Assembly (NCBI GenBank): GCA_028685295.1
Contig: JAQUEL010000008.1
Span: 1 to 36,907, forward strand
Direction of reading: 5' to 3'
DNA from: a bacterium
Lineage (GTDB): Bacteria; UBP13; UBA5359
DNA length: 36,907 nucleotides
A model generated the notes under the pieces. The model was given only the letters and a program-made list of their open reading frames with translations, ran no database searches and was not told the origin of the DNA. Positions 8,901 through 16,532 of this stretch are shown piece after piece. Within the stretch, counting starts at the first letter, position 1. Every line of letters begins with the position of its first letter. The translations under genes were made by a program, and so were the position numbers.

Positions 8901-10168
8901 AATGGCTCAATGAAAAAGCTTTCAAGGAGTTGGCGGATAACGGTGTTGATATAATTCACCATGGAGGCTATTCGAAAAGCGCTGTGGGAGGAGTCCCTCC
9001 ACAGCCGGAAGAAGTGCCTTCCAAAGATAGAGAATATTTTCAAACGACAAAGCAATGGCCGGTTTGGGGTGACAAATACGGCCTGAAGATTGTGCCTTTT
9101 TATGCTAAAGGCCTGCTGAGCTCGACGGTACCGGCGTATAAGGAGCATGTCGAGGAATGGGCGCGTATGAGACAGAGCAAACAGTTGCCGGTTAAACCTG
9201 ACCCCTATGGTGATTATATGTGCCATAGTGCTAAGGGTTTCAATGACTACTGGCAGCAGACGGTGCTGAACTGGAATCATCTTTTCGGCTGGCAGGGTGT
9301 CTATTATGACTTTGTCTATCCGAGTGGGCCATGCTGGAATCCGCGACATGCTGCACATGAACATCTTGATGTCAGCGGCGTCCTGGAATTCATGGAATGG
9401 ACCCGTAAGAAATTTGACCTTGTCTGGGCTCATACAGGGTATTACCCCACCATTATGCTGGAGAACCTGGCAGATATGCTGTGGGTGGGAGAGGAGCTCA
9501 ATTTCTGGTACAGTAATGACGGCAGGGTCTCTGATTTGGATCAAATGGCCGAGAGTTTCTTACATACGCTTCATACACAGCGGGCTATCGATATACATAC
9601 GGTGTTTTCATGGCAGGTGTTGCCTCAGGAGGGCTTCAAGGCTGACGCCGGGGCTTTCCCCCGCAAGATGAGAATACGCTGTAAAAGCGAAGATGTCGAT
9701 GCCTTTATTTGCAGGCTGTCTCTAAATGGCTTATTCCCTATCATTAGAACGGAAGATATAGGGGCGTTCAATCTTGAGGACAAAATGGCAAGGTTGCATC
9801 CCTGGCTGAAGTTATTTCGTTCATTCAAGGGTATCGATTTCAGCCGGCTTCATTTTGATGATTGGAAAAAACAGGGAGCTATCGTGACCGATAATCCATC
9901 CATCAGAGCAGCGGTGTATTGGAATGATACGGAGGCCTTGCTGGTATTGGCTAATTCTGAGAGCGCTTTGCCGCAGCGCACAACGTTTAAGGTGAATACG
10001 GAAGCTTTGGGGTGGGAAGGCAAAACTCCTTTGAATCTTCTTGAAAGATTGTCCGGTAAGAAGTTATCCGTAAATGGAAGCTTGCTTCGAAATCAGGGTG
10101 TGGTCTTGGAGCTGCCGGGATACGGCTATAAAGTGTACCAATTGAAGCTGGAAACAGGACGAAAATAA
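5903..10168 (+). CDS. Large secreted LamG-domain glycosidase-like protein
   Basis: This 1421-residue protein has a hydrophobic signal peptide (about residues 12-32, ending near RCQS). Next comes a concanavalin A-like LamG domain (about 36-236), with IIGWWAFDEGQG at its start and SIGDVKLWRRALMPEEI at its end. Then follows a long beta-rich region (about 250-990). From about 995 a TIM-barrel-like part resembles alpha-galactosidase-type clan GH-D/DUF6259 proteins. GVYYDFVYPSG includes D1136, a candidate nucleophile, and WVGEELNFWYSNDGR follows near 1195. The end is a small beta domain (about 1334-1421). It probably binds and cleaves an extracellular glycan. The GTG start at 5903 lies in a 10-bp tandem duplication (GGTGATTAAA at 5892-5901 and 5902-5911), so a second, out-of-frame GTG sits 10 bases upstream; AGAAGGGG precedes both. 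The stop overlaps the next ATG by one base. Confidence 0.7.
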   Translation: MIKTDSTHYKMLMGILFTGIILAVFSSIGRCQSLDKDIIGWWAFDEGQGSIIADKSPYGNNGKVLDGTWTKGCFGQTIKFEGDMGVRVESSESLNSLTDAMSLEVWFSPSATIGRDLQGFQHLVNRFANNSGYAFNFREKTGRLALLAGDSRTYSCVTSKTNLWEGGKWYYAVFTWDGKSGKVYINGQLEVESGLARIANWSGAMFIGRKFYGSIGDVKLWRRALMPEEITKNYNDNKKLLAGGTAMESKSGKSSDGSCSYANVKFSDVDFGISKSSGAIRYYRVNGKDPLIEYISLNEGDKSQVRSGGKWTYDWSDGSLSILQGIKQEDPIIGTPGKTSIPLALPLTTLQPQDGAIKLAASGKLDSLWRKDVEINQGKTENITRISYERLTSKGTSGKPVSVSFKLMRWLEDEDTPIYIENKDGRRQKLIGGSSVEDGNVLIPFWKQGRMLMLSIEPCARIDLSRVQPLTGGRILTFLPGTADRFTLTIRDINNSDMLKAGCFALRVNQHNAAVHLELGNTPLFSIEGFEGKYYQSYTGYENDTWLLQATPDNNGFKVSGKGKLFSPWAAQIRGESSRVEFGWENLGKSDEPGGVHISVPYKLVGSRMEIIYPDGKSINRMGKIPLRLGMEQHLGTLRSGTKLVFYPTSTEKITLSLRGDFSASSYRKSIKVYHEPFDLSYEPVFYRDVDQKGVIYSFPPAGLLLVTQNTGPFGITASYERAFSTAKAAVEKSASYKELPASGIKIVETRGGFEVCSPFWKVQHEKISGGGITGISFPYASGKNILVAPENIYIQINGVTYSNTEEKKPLIEAGKEHIRVKGLLKSDKGESSGVGYEAVYTYKPWCIEREVFFHFTDEKTVEKVGVLKLDFDSLLDRCGYKPVVAIFKRAVFPGAPITEGKTLGYGFISLFAQGGEGIDFVPGDDTYGWRYQISANNNDGYWAVIGNEAGGPSLLVEPYCRKDKPVAVKGTKHYSHYLGLPMTGKYLPPQHFPVMSTYKWLNEKAFKELADNGVDIIHHGGYSKSAVGGVPPQPEEVPSKDREYFQTTKQWPVWGDKYGLKIVPFYAKGLLSSTVPAYKEHVEEWARMRQSKQLPVKPDPYGDYMCHSAKGFNDYWQQTVLNWNHLFGWQGVYYDFVYPSGPCWNPRHAAHEHLDVSGVLEFMEWTRKKFDLVWAHTGYYPTIMLENLADMLWVGEELNFWYSNDGRVSDLDQMAESFLHTLHTQRAIDIHTVFSWQVLPQEGFKADAGAFPRKMRIRCKSEDVDAFICRLSLNGLFPIIRTEDIGAFNLEDKMARLHPWLKLFRSFKGIDFSRLHFDDWKKQGAIVTDNPSIRAAVYWNDTEALLVLANSESALPQRTTFKVNTEALGWEGKTPLNLLERLSGKKLSVNGSLLRNQGVVLELPGYGYKVYQLKLETGRK

Positions 10169-10197
10169 TGTTTGTTAACAAGGAGGGGGGCGCAAAG

Positions 10198-12273
10198 GTG
10201 GACGGAAACATCGCGTTGGAAAATGAAAAGCTGAAGCTGGAAGTAGACGGCAGAGGCATAATTGTTACTCTGAAAAACAAGGTTACGGGAAACGATTACA
10301 TCAAAGCGCTTCCCGGAGGAGGCTGGAAGCTGATTTTTTGCGATGGCGACTGCTTGGAGAACCCGGTATACGCCGACAGGCAGCAAGGAATGACAGAGCT
10401 TCTTTCTGACAATCTGTTGAAGGTTGAGTACCCATCAATAACGGCTGATAAAGGAAGGCTGGATATTTCTCTTTGCTATACCATCGAATTGCAGAATGAT
10501 GAGGCGCTATTCACATTTGATCTTTTTAATGGCGAGGATGTAGAGATCACGGAAGTATGGTTCCCGTGGATTAAGGGGATTATCGCTCTGGGAAACAACC
10601 CGGCGGATGATGCGTTGCTTCTGCCCGAGGCCTGTGGTCGGCGCCTGAATAATCCGTTGTGCGGCATAAGGGATTATCATTCTGAATATCTGGGCCCGGA
10701 TGAGAACGGAACAGCCTATTCGATTATTTATCCGGGTGAAGCCTCCATGCAATGGCTCAGCCTGTCCAACAACAGGGAAGGTCTCTATATGGCTTCCTAT
10801 GACGATTCCTTTCAAAACACCTGTATAAGCGCAATAGTACACCCGGAAAGCGAATTAAATCTCTCACTGGCTTTTACCAAGTATCCCTTTATCAAAAAAG
10901 GAGAGAGCTGGAAAAGCGCTCAATTTGTGCTTTCACTGTTATCCGACAGCTGGCATGCAGGCGCCAGAAAATATAGAGCCTGGGCTGAGAAGACCTGGTG
11001 GAAGTGCCCGCAACCATTGGATTGGGTCCGGGATATGAGCGGATGGCAACGAACATTTCTCAAGCACCAGTATGGGGAAGAATTACATCGTTATTCCGAT
11101 ATCCCGGAGATTCATCAGGCAGCCTGCAGCGGTGATATAGATGCACTGATGCTTCTGGGCTGGTGGTCGGGAGGGTTTGATAACCGCTATCCGGAGTATG
11201 AAATCGAGCCGGCGGCAGCGGCGGAATTACGCTCTTACATAGATGGGGTACATGAACAGGGCGGCAAAGTAATTCTTTATACCAATGGACGCCTGATCGA
11301 TATAGCCACGGATTTTTATCGTCGTATCGGACACAGGATCAGTCTTAAGGATATCGATGGTAATGAATACAGGGAGCACTATAAGTTTTGGGGAGCCGGC
11401 ACACTCTTAAAGGCGTTCGGATATAAATCTTTTGCTATAGCCTGTCCTGAAGCGGCTGAGTGGCTTCAGGTTCTCAAAGAACAGGGTGAGCAATGTATAG
11501 CATTGGGAAGCGATGCCGTCTTCTATGATCAATTGGGCGGCGCCGTCTTCCCCTATCCCTGCTTTGACGACTCACATCGGCACAGCAATCCTAATGCCGT
11601 CGCTGGATCCGGAGGGGCTGCTATATTGAAAGAACTCTCAGCCTATTTCAAAGATAAGTATCCTCATATAGCCTTGGGAGTAGAGCTTGTTACCGATGTC
11701 TTTGGGCAATATGCCGATTTTATTCATGGTTGCGGCCGCAGCTTTTTCTATGAACCCATGGCTTTTCCGGAGATGTTTCGCTATACCTTCCCTGAATATA
11801 TTATGTCCAATCGGGGATGGCGGGATGAGATGCAGTATATCAAACATGCCAATTATGCATTTATAAATGGTTTCAGGTTTGATGTTGAGATTTATCGCTG
11901 TCGAGCTACGTTGAAGGAGATGCCTGATTATTCCGCTTACCTGACAAAATTGAATGCTGTCAGAAGAAGATATGCGGATACTCTGCTGCACGGCAGGTTT
12001 ACTGATAAAGACGGGTTGGATCTTAGTTGCATTGCTGCTGATAAAGTTGCTGTCAGAACGTACAGAAATGCAGGTAAAATGGCTTTGATCGCCTGGAACA
12101 GATCTGATTGCCCGGTACGGATGGACTGGTTGGAGAGAATCGCTCCGGGCTTTGGAATAAAGGAAATCATGGTTATCGATCATTCGGCATGCGAGAAGGC
12201 GGACATAAATATTAATAATATGGATCTAAATGCAGATCAGATGGTGGTATGTATATATGATGAACAGAGGTAA
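10198..12273 (+). CDS. DUF6259-like glycoside hydrolase
   Basis: A 691-residue protein from GTG 10198; the strong AGGAGGGGGG at 10181-10190 favours this over the overlapping ATG at 10168. It has no signal peptide and is probably cytoplasmic. The N-terminal 250 residues form a galactose-mutarotase-like beta-sandwich (LEVDGRGIIVTLKNKVTGND). The rest is a TIM barrel of the DUF6259 type, related in layout to GH36/clan GH-D enzymes. Candidate catalytic residues are D444 in AVFYDQLGG and E496 in ALGVELVTDVFG, by position only. It is the intracellular partner of the large LamG protein, whose C-terminal barrel is of similar type. Substrate is unknown; the neighbours point to a mannose- or galactose-containing oligosaccharide. 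Confidence 0.7.
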   Translation: MDGNIALENEKLKLEVDGRGIIVTLKNKVTGNDYIKALPGGGWKLIFCDGDCLENPVYADRQQGMTELLSDNLLKVEYPSITADKGRLDISLCYTIELQNDEALFTFDLFNGEDVEITEVWFPWIKGIIALGNNPADDALLLPEACGRRLNNPLCGIRDYHSEYLGPDENGTAYSIIYPGEASMQWLSLSNNREGLYMASYDDSFQNTCISAIVHPESELNLSLAFTKYPFIKKGESWKSAQFVLSLLSDSWHAGARKYRAWAEKTWWKCPQPLDWVRDMSGWQRTFLKHQYGEELHRYSDIPEIHQAACSGDIDALMLLGWWSGGFDNRYPEYEIEPAAAAELRSYIDGVHEQGGKVILYTNGRLIDIATDFYRRIGHRISLKDIDGNEYREHYKFWGAGTLLKAFGYKSFAIACPEAAEWLQVLKEQGEQCIALGSDAVFYDQLGGAVFPYPCFDDSHRHSNPNAVAGSGGAAILKELSAYFKDKYPHIALGVELVTDVFGQYADFIHGCGRSFFYEPMAFPEMFRYTFPEYIMSNRGWRDEMQYIKHANYAFINGFRFDVEIYRCRATLKEMPDYSAYLTKLNAVRRRYADTLLHGRFTDKDGLDLSCIAADKVAVRTYRNAGKMALIAWNRSDCPVRMDWLERIAPGFGIKEIMVIDHSACEKADININNMDLNADQMVVCIYDEQR

Positions 12274-13702
12274 ACCCGTATGCGGCCTGCTGACGCTGGG
12301 CAGTCGCAGGTTCATAAAGCATGAAGTGGGCAAGGAAACGCCGCGAGGCACCTATCTTCACCGTATTGAAGATGCGGCCGATGAAATGAAGCGGAAGCTC
12401 TCTGCGGAGCTGAAAATAGTGGATGCCGGAATGATCACTGAGACGGAGGATGTAACAAAGGCGCTCAAATTGTTTGTTAACGAAGATGTAGACTTTGTAC
12501 TGACTACTTTCATGTCCTGGTCTGAGGATTTTACCTGGGTAAGATTTTTGCGTGATGTGCCTGATTTGCCGCTGGTATTTTATTTGCCGGTGGAAGAAAA
12601 GGGCTTTGAAAATGCCGTGTCCGAGGATGACTTTGCTCAGTTTCTGGTCGCCGGCGGCCTGGTAGGTATGCTGGAAGGGTCCGGTTCACTGAAGAGATTA
12701 GCCAAAAGGGCAAGAACGATTGTTGGAAGCGGAGAGGAGGCTTTGGAACGTATAAGAGCCTTTGCTCGTGCCGCAAAGGCCAGAGGTGTTCTCAAGCGAG
12801 CCAGATTCGGCCTCTTACAGAGCTTCAATGAAGTTATGTGGTCTACCTATGTGGATCCTTATCAATTCTTCAATCGCGTAGGTCCGGAACTGATGTTTAT
12901 CTCCTTTGATATCCTGAACGAGCACATCGATGCCGTAGACGACGGGGACGTCAAGTCTTATATTGAACGACTCAAGGCATGCTACAAGGTTGACGAAGAG
13001 ATTGACCGGCTGAAGTTCTTTGCAGCGGCAAAAGCTTCCATAGGTATAGCAGCTCTGGCAAAGGATATGGATCTTGATGCGCTGGTCCTCAATGACATAG
13101 ATTCGCAACTGCACAAGAAAGTAGGCTTAAGGCCCGGTTTTTACCATGAGAGTTTTAACGAGAGGGGCTCCGTCCTGGTGCCGGAAGGTGATGTGGGAAC
13201 GGCGCTTGCCTGCCTGGCTTTGAAGATCATGACCGGGAAGCATATAGGCTTTATAGAGCCGTTTTATATAGACGCGCCGCATAATCGTTTTTGTGCCGGC
13301 CATGCCGGCCCTTTTGATCATACGGATGAACGCTTCAGAGAAAATGTTGTGATTGCACCGGATGCCAGATATGAAAAGGCGCCGTATAAGTTTGCCGGAG
13401 CTCCCTTTGCTTGGCACAGAATACCCCCCGGTCCTATGACTATGGCTCATTTTTCGGAATGCAAGGGTGACTATAAAGTCATTTGTACAATCGTTGATTC
13501 TTTGCCCGGCCGGCACATTATTAAAGGCTATTCGCATTCAGTATTTGAGCCTAGAGTGAAGGTGGAAAAGCTCTTCGAGGATATTATTGAAGCTGGTGCC
13601 CATCAACATTTTGCCCTTGTCGAAGGTGATGCCCTGTCCGAACTGAAGGAATGGGCTTATATCAATAATTTTGATTATCATTACATTGCAGAGGAGAAGT
13701 AA
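12257..13702 (+). CDS. L-fucose isomerase-like protein
   Basis: A 481-residue protein from ATG 12257 (12260 also possible; GGTGG at 12243-12247). The start overlaps the preceding gene by 17 bases. The C-terminal half shows the FucI/AraA superfamily layout: VLVPEGDVGTALACLALKIM with a candidate metal Glu, then EPFYIDAPHNRFCAGHAGPF with candidate metal Asp and a His-Gly pair. Last comes GRHIIKGYSHSVFEP and the terminal block GAHQHFALVEGDALSEL. True enzymes interconvert aldoses and ketoses with Mn2+. Relatives with this architecture in sugar operons are mostly uncharacterised. The metal ligands look largely present here, unlike in the paralog at 30185. Confidence 0.75.
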   Translation: MMNRGKPVCGLLTLGSRRFIKHEVGKETPRGTYLHRIEDAADEMKRKLSAELKIVDAGMITETEDVTKALKLFVNEDVDFVLTTFMSWSEDFTWVRFLRDVPDLPLVFYLPVEEKGFENAVSEDDFAQFLVAGGLVGMLEGSGSLKRLAKRARTIVGSGEEALERIRAFARAAKARGVLKRARFGLLQSFNEVMWSTYVDPYQFFNRVGPELMFISFDILNEHIDAVDDGDVKSYIERLKACYKVDEEIDRLKFFAAAKASIGIAALAKDMDLDALVLNDIDSQLHKKVGLRPGFYHESFNERGSVLVPEGDVGTALACLALKIMTGKHIGFIEPFYIDAPHNRFCAGHAGPFDHTDERFRENVVIAPDARYEKAPYKFAGAPFAWHRIPPGPMTMAHFSECKGDYKVICTIVDSLPGRHIIKGYSHSVFEPRVKVEKLFEDIIEAGAHQHFALVEGDALSELKEWAYINNFDYHYIAEEK

Positions 13703-13703
13703 A

Positions 13704-15551
13704 ATGAGTTTTATGACTAATCCACACCCTTTTGAAGACAGAAAGGCGATAAATCATCCGAAGCTTTCCGATGAAGCCGTCAATGCTCTTGTCAGCGGAG
13801 AGAACGATGTTCTGTCCTTCATCAAAGAACTGGTGCGAAAAAATATTTCTTCCACTATGCCGGTCTTCAGGCTGGCTCTGGACGGCTACATCGGCATTGA
13901 CTGGGAAGTGATAATCTCCAAGCTAAGGGAAGCGCTGGAGGAAGACGGCTACAGGGTTCTGCTTCTCGATGCCGCTGCGCTTTATAAGGCTCCTTCTGAG
14001 ATGGAGATTACAGTCAACTCGTTATTGCCGGTGGACCCCGTTCGTGATCCTGTATCTTTGTTCGGCAGATTGTATACCGGGCAATTAGAGGATCTTCTCG
14101 ATGATGCAGCCGTTGCCAGGGCTAAAAACGCATTGTCGGTTTGCGAGCAGGCGGATGGCAAGGTAAAGGAGGTCATCATCTGTTACGGATGCGGCAGCGC
14201 CAATGATTATTTGGTATCAAGCTATGATACCGTAGTCTATCTTGACCTTACCCGCAAGGAGATCAGTCACAGAGTAAACAATGGATGCGTAAAAAATCTT
14301 GGAGACAATGAATCCTCTCGCGAAAAAAGTTATATTTTCAGGCGGTTGTATTATATCGATTATCAGGTGCTTGATAATCTGCGAAAAAGATTGCTTGAAG
14401 AGGGGAACATAGATTTTTATGTGGATGCCAATATCCCCGAGAAGCCAAAGCTATTGTCGCGGAAAATGCTTAAAGGGATTATGGAAGCGCTGGTAAGATA
14501 TCCGGTCAGGGCAAAGCCCGTTTACATACCAGGAGTCTGGGGAGGGCAATGGATTAAGAAGTTACGCTGTCTGCCGGAAGAAATGGTGAATTGTGCCTGG
14601 AGCTTTGAAATGATACCGCCTGAAGTGAGTGTTCAGGTGGCCGTTGGCGGAAACTTCATCGATATTCCGTTTAACTTGTTTGCGGCGGCTGAAGCTGTAA
14701 ATCTCATGGGTGAAGAGTGTGTCAGGGAATTCAAGGGAACCTTTCCCATACGTTTTAATTATGATGATACGATGGGTGGTGGGCATATGTCCATACAGGT
14801 GCACCCTCATGCTTCATATATTATAGAGAATTTTGGCGAACAATTTCAGCAGGATGAGAGCTATTACGTAGTGACAACAACGGAAGATGGGTCGGCCAGA
14901 ACCCATATGGGGTTGCGAAACGACGCGGATAAGAATGAATTTTTCAAGGAGGCCCGGCAATCGGAAAGAGAAATGACGCCGGTGGAGTATGAAAAATACA
15001 TCAACTACATACCGAGTCGTGTGGGAGATCAGTTCCTTATTCCGGCGGGTACGGTACATAGTTCCGGACGCAATCAGGTAGTGCTTGAAATAGGTAGTTG
15101 CACCGTAGGCTCTTATACGTTCAAGCTTTATGACTATTTGCGAAGTGACTTGAACGGCAAGCTTCGCCCCATTCATACTTGGCACGGCGAGCGAGTTCTT
15201 CAGGAAAATCGTCGAGGGGATTGGGTTGCCCGGAACTTGCGCCAGGATCCCCGGCTTGTCAGGGAGGGAGACGGCTGGGCGGAGTTTATCATAGGTGAGC
15301 GTGAAGATATATTCTTCACACTGCACCGCCTGGAATTGGAAAGGAGCATAGAGGATGCAACCGCGGGAAAGTTTCACGTCCTCTGTCTGGTAGAGGGAGA
15401 TAGTGTGCTGATAAGCTCCAAGGAACATAGCGAGCGCAACTTCCGCCTGGATTTCAGCGAAGTGGTTGTTATACCTGCATGCTTCGGCAAATACCTGATT
15501 GAGAATTTGGGAAATCAACCTTGCAAGTTGACCAAGACCCTTCTGAAGTGA
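13704..15551 (+). CDS. Kinase-like domain fused to class I mannose-6-phosphate isomerase
   Basis: A 615-residue protein. ATG 13704 follows GAGGAGAAG at 13691-13699, two bases after the previous stop. Residues from about 260 form a class I phosphomannose isomerase: PVYIPGVWGGQWIKK, the zinc motif SIQVHPH (Gln, His), a Glu in QQDESYYVV, and the His of LIPAGTVHSSG. The usual catalytic TYR of ManA appears as TFKLYD, so activity may be altered. Residues about 1-240 resemble a uridine/phosphoribulokinase-like fold (VFRLALDGYIGIDWEVIISK, then RVLLLDAAALYK, later EVIICYGCGSANDYLVSSYD and TVVYLDLTRKEISHRV). The P-loop GxxGxGK[S/T] is replaced, so it is probably a pseudokinase or regulatory domain. The isomerase would convert mannose 6-phosphate to fructose 6-phosphate, closing a mannose pathway with the ROK kinase and GH130. 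Confidence 0.75.
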   Translation: MSFMTNPHPFEDRKAINHPKLSDEAVNALVSGENDVLSFIKELVRKNISSTMPVFRLALDGYIGIDWEVIISKLREALEEDGYRVLLLDAAALYKAPSEMEITVNSLLPVDPVRDPVSLFGRLYTGQLEDLLDDAAVARAKNALSVCEQADGKVKEVIICYGCGSANDYLVSSYDTVVYLDLTRKEISHRVNNGCVKNLGDNESSREKSYIFRRLYYIDYQVLDNLRKRLLEEGNIDFYVDANIPEKPKLLSRKMLKGIMEALVRYPVRAKPVYIPGVWGGQWIKKLRCLPEEMVNCAWSFEMIPPEVSVQVAVGGNFIDIPFNLFAAAEAVNLMGEECVREFKGTFPIRFNYDDTMGGGHMSIQVHPHASYIIENFGEQFQQDESYYVVTTTEDGSARTHMGLRNDADKNEFFKEARQSEREMTPVEYEKYINYIPSRVGDQFLIPAGTVHSSGRNQVVLEIGSCTVGSYTFKLYDYLRSDLNGKLRPIHTWHGERVLQENRRGDWVARNLRQDPRLVREGDGWAEFIIGEREDIFFTLHRLELERSIEDATAGKFHVLCLVEGDSVLISSKEHSERNFRLDFSEVVVIPACFGKYLIENLGNQPCKLTKTLLK

Positions 15552-15559
15552 GGTATCGT

Positions 15560-16504
15560 ATGCCTTCTAATACCAGAAACAGGCGGCAAGGCAGGCATAA
15601 TTATGCTGTGGTGCTGGATGTAGGCGGCACCTTCGTTAAATCGGCTGTGGTTGCCTCGAACGGCACTCTATTACCGGAAACCTATCTAAAATTACCAAGT
15701 ATCTCCGATGGAACAGCAGACGAGATTATGGGATGCCTTGCGGAAACGATACGAATGGCTTTGTATCGGGCAGATATTCAGAAGCTGCCTGTCTGCGGCA
15801 TAGGCTTATGTATACCCGGACCGTTCGATTACAATGCCGGAATCAGTTTCATGCGCCATAAGTTCAAGGCTATTCGGGGATTAAAGCTCAGGCAGGCGCT
15901 GGCAGAGCGATTATGTATAAGCAAAGAGACAAGTATATGCTTTGAGAGCGATGCACATGCATTTCTGTTGGGAGAGGTATGGAAGGGTAATGCTCAGGGA
16001 GCAAAACGAATAACAGCTGTTACGCTTGGAACGGGATTAGGGGCAGCTTTCGTGAGTGACGGAAAGATACTGCGCCGTGACTCCCGGACACCACTTCACA
16101 GCATATGGAGTTTGCCATATGAAGAGGGCATAGTTGAAGATAGGATCTCCAGAGAAGGTATCATTGCCAGGTATAAAGAACTGCGCGGAGAAGCCTCATG
16201 TAAGCAAATAGACGTTAAAGATATAGCCCATTTGGCAGCAAAAGAAAAAGATATGGCAGGCTTGCAGGTGTTCGAAGAGATCGGTTGTATTCTGGGAGAT
16301 GTTCTGGCACCGCTTCTTGAAGACTTCCAAGCGGAATGCCTGATACTGGGCGGTCAGATTTCAAAGGCCTTCCCGCTGTTTTCGTCACCCTTGCAGGCAA
16401 AACTTGAGAAGATAGATACTTTAAAAGTTATTACCCGTGGTAAGGCGATAGATGGCAGCCCCCTTTACGGCATGGCTAAGCTGGTTTTTGATAATATGCT
16501 ATGA
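15560..16504 (+). CDS. ROK-family sugar kinase lacking the zinc motif
   Basis: A 314-residue cytoplasmic kinase. ATG 15560 has GTGAGG at 15548-15553, six bases upstream; the previous gene stops at 15551. The ATP-binding start YAVVLDVGGTFVKSAVV, the GIGLCIPGPFD block, the catalytic-base region CFESDAHAFLLGEVW and the phosphate motif VTLGTGLGAAFV are all present. The family's CxCGxxGCxE zinc-binding sequence is absent: its place is taken by PLHSIWSLPYEEGIVEDRIS. This defines a non-zinc ROK branch, members of which include kinases for various hexoses. In this operon the natural guess is phosphorylation of mannose, or of the ketose made by the fucose-isomerase-like protein, at C6 or C1. Confidence 0.8.
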   Translation: MPSNTRNRRQGRHNYAVVLDVGGTFVKSAVVASNGTLLPETYLKLPSISDGTADEIMGCLAETIRMALYRADIQKLPVCGIGLCIPGPFDYNAGISFMRHKFKAIRGLKLRQALAERLCISKETSICFESDAHAFLLGEVWKGNAQGAKRITAVTLGTGLGAAFVSDGKILRRDSRTPLHSIWSLPYEEGIVEDRISREGIIARYKELRGEASCKQIDVKDIAHLAAKEKDMAGLQVFEEIGCILGDVLAPLLEDFQAECLILGGQISKAFPLFSSPLQAKLEKIDTLKVITRGKAIDGSPLYGMAKLVFDNML

Positions 16505-16532
16505 AAATAAGGAAATTTATGAGGTGAACCGT

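Noticed and set aside
8762-9544. 260-codon minus-strand reading frame
   Set aside because: It lies entirely inside the barrel-encoding part of the large LamG gene, has no recognisable protein features or ribosome binding site, and the + strand product is clearly structured.
14814-15518. 234-codon minus-strand reading frame
   Set aside because: It is antisense to the conserved phosphomannose isomerase domain, with no family resemblance.
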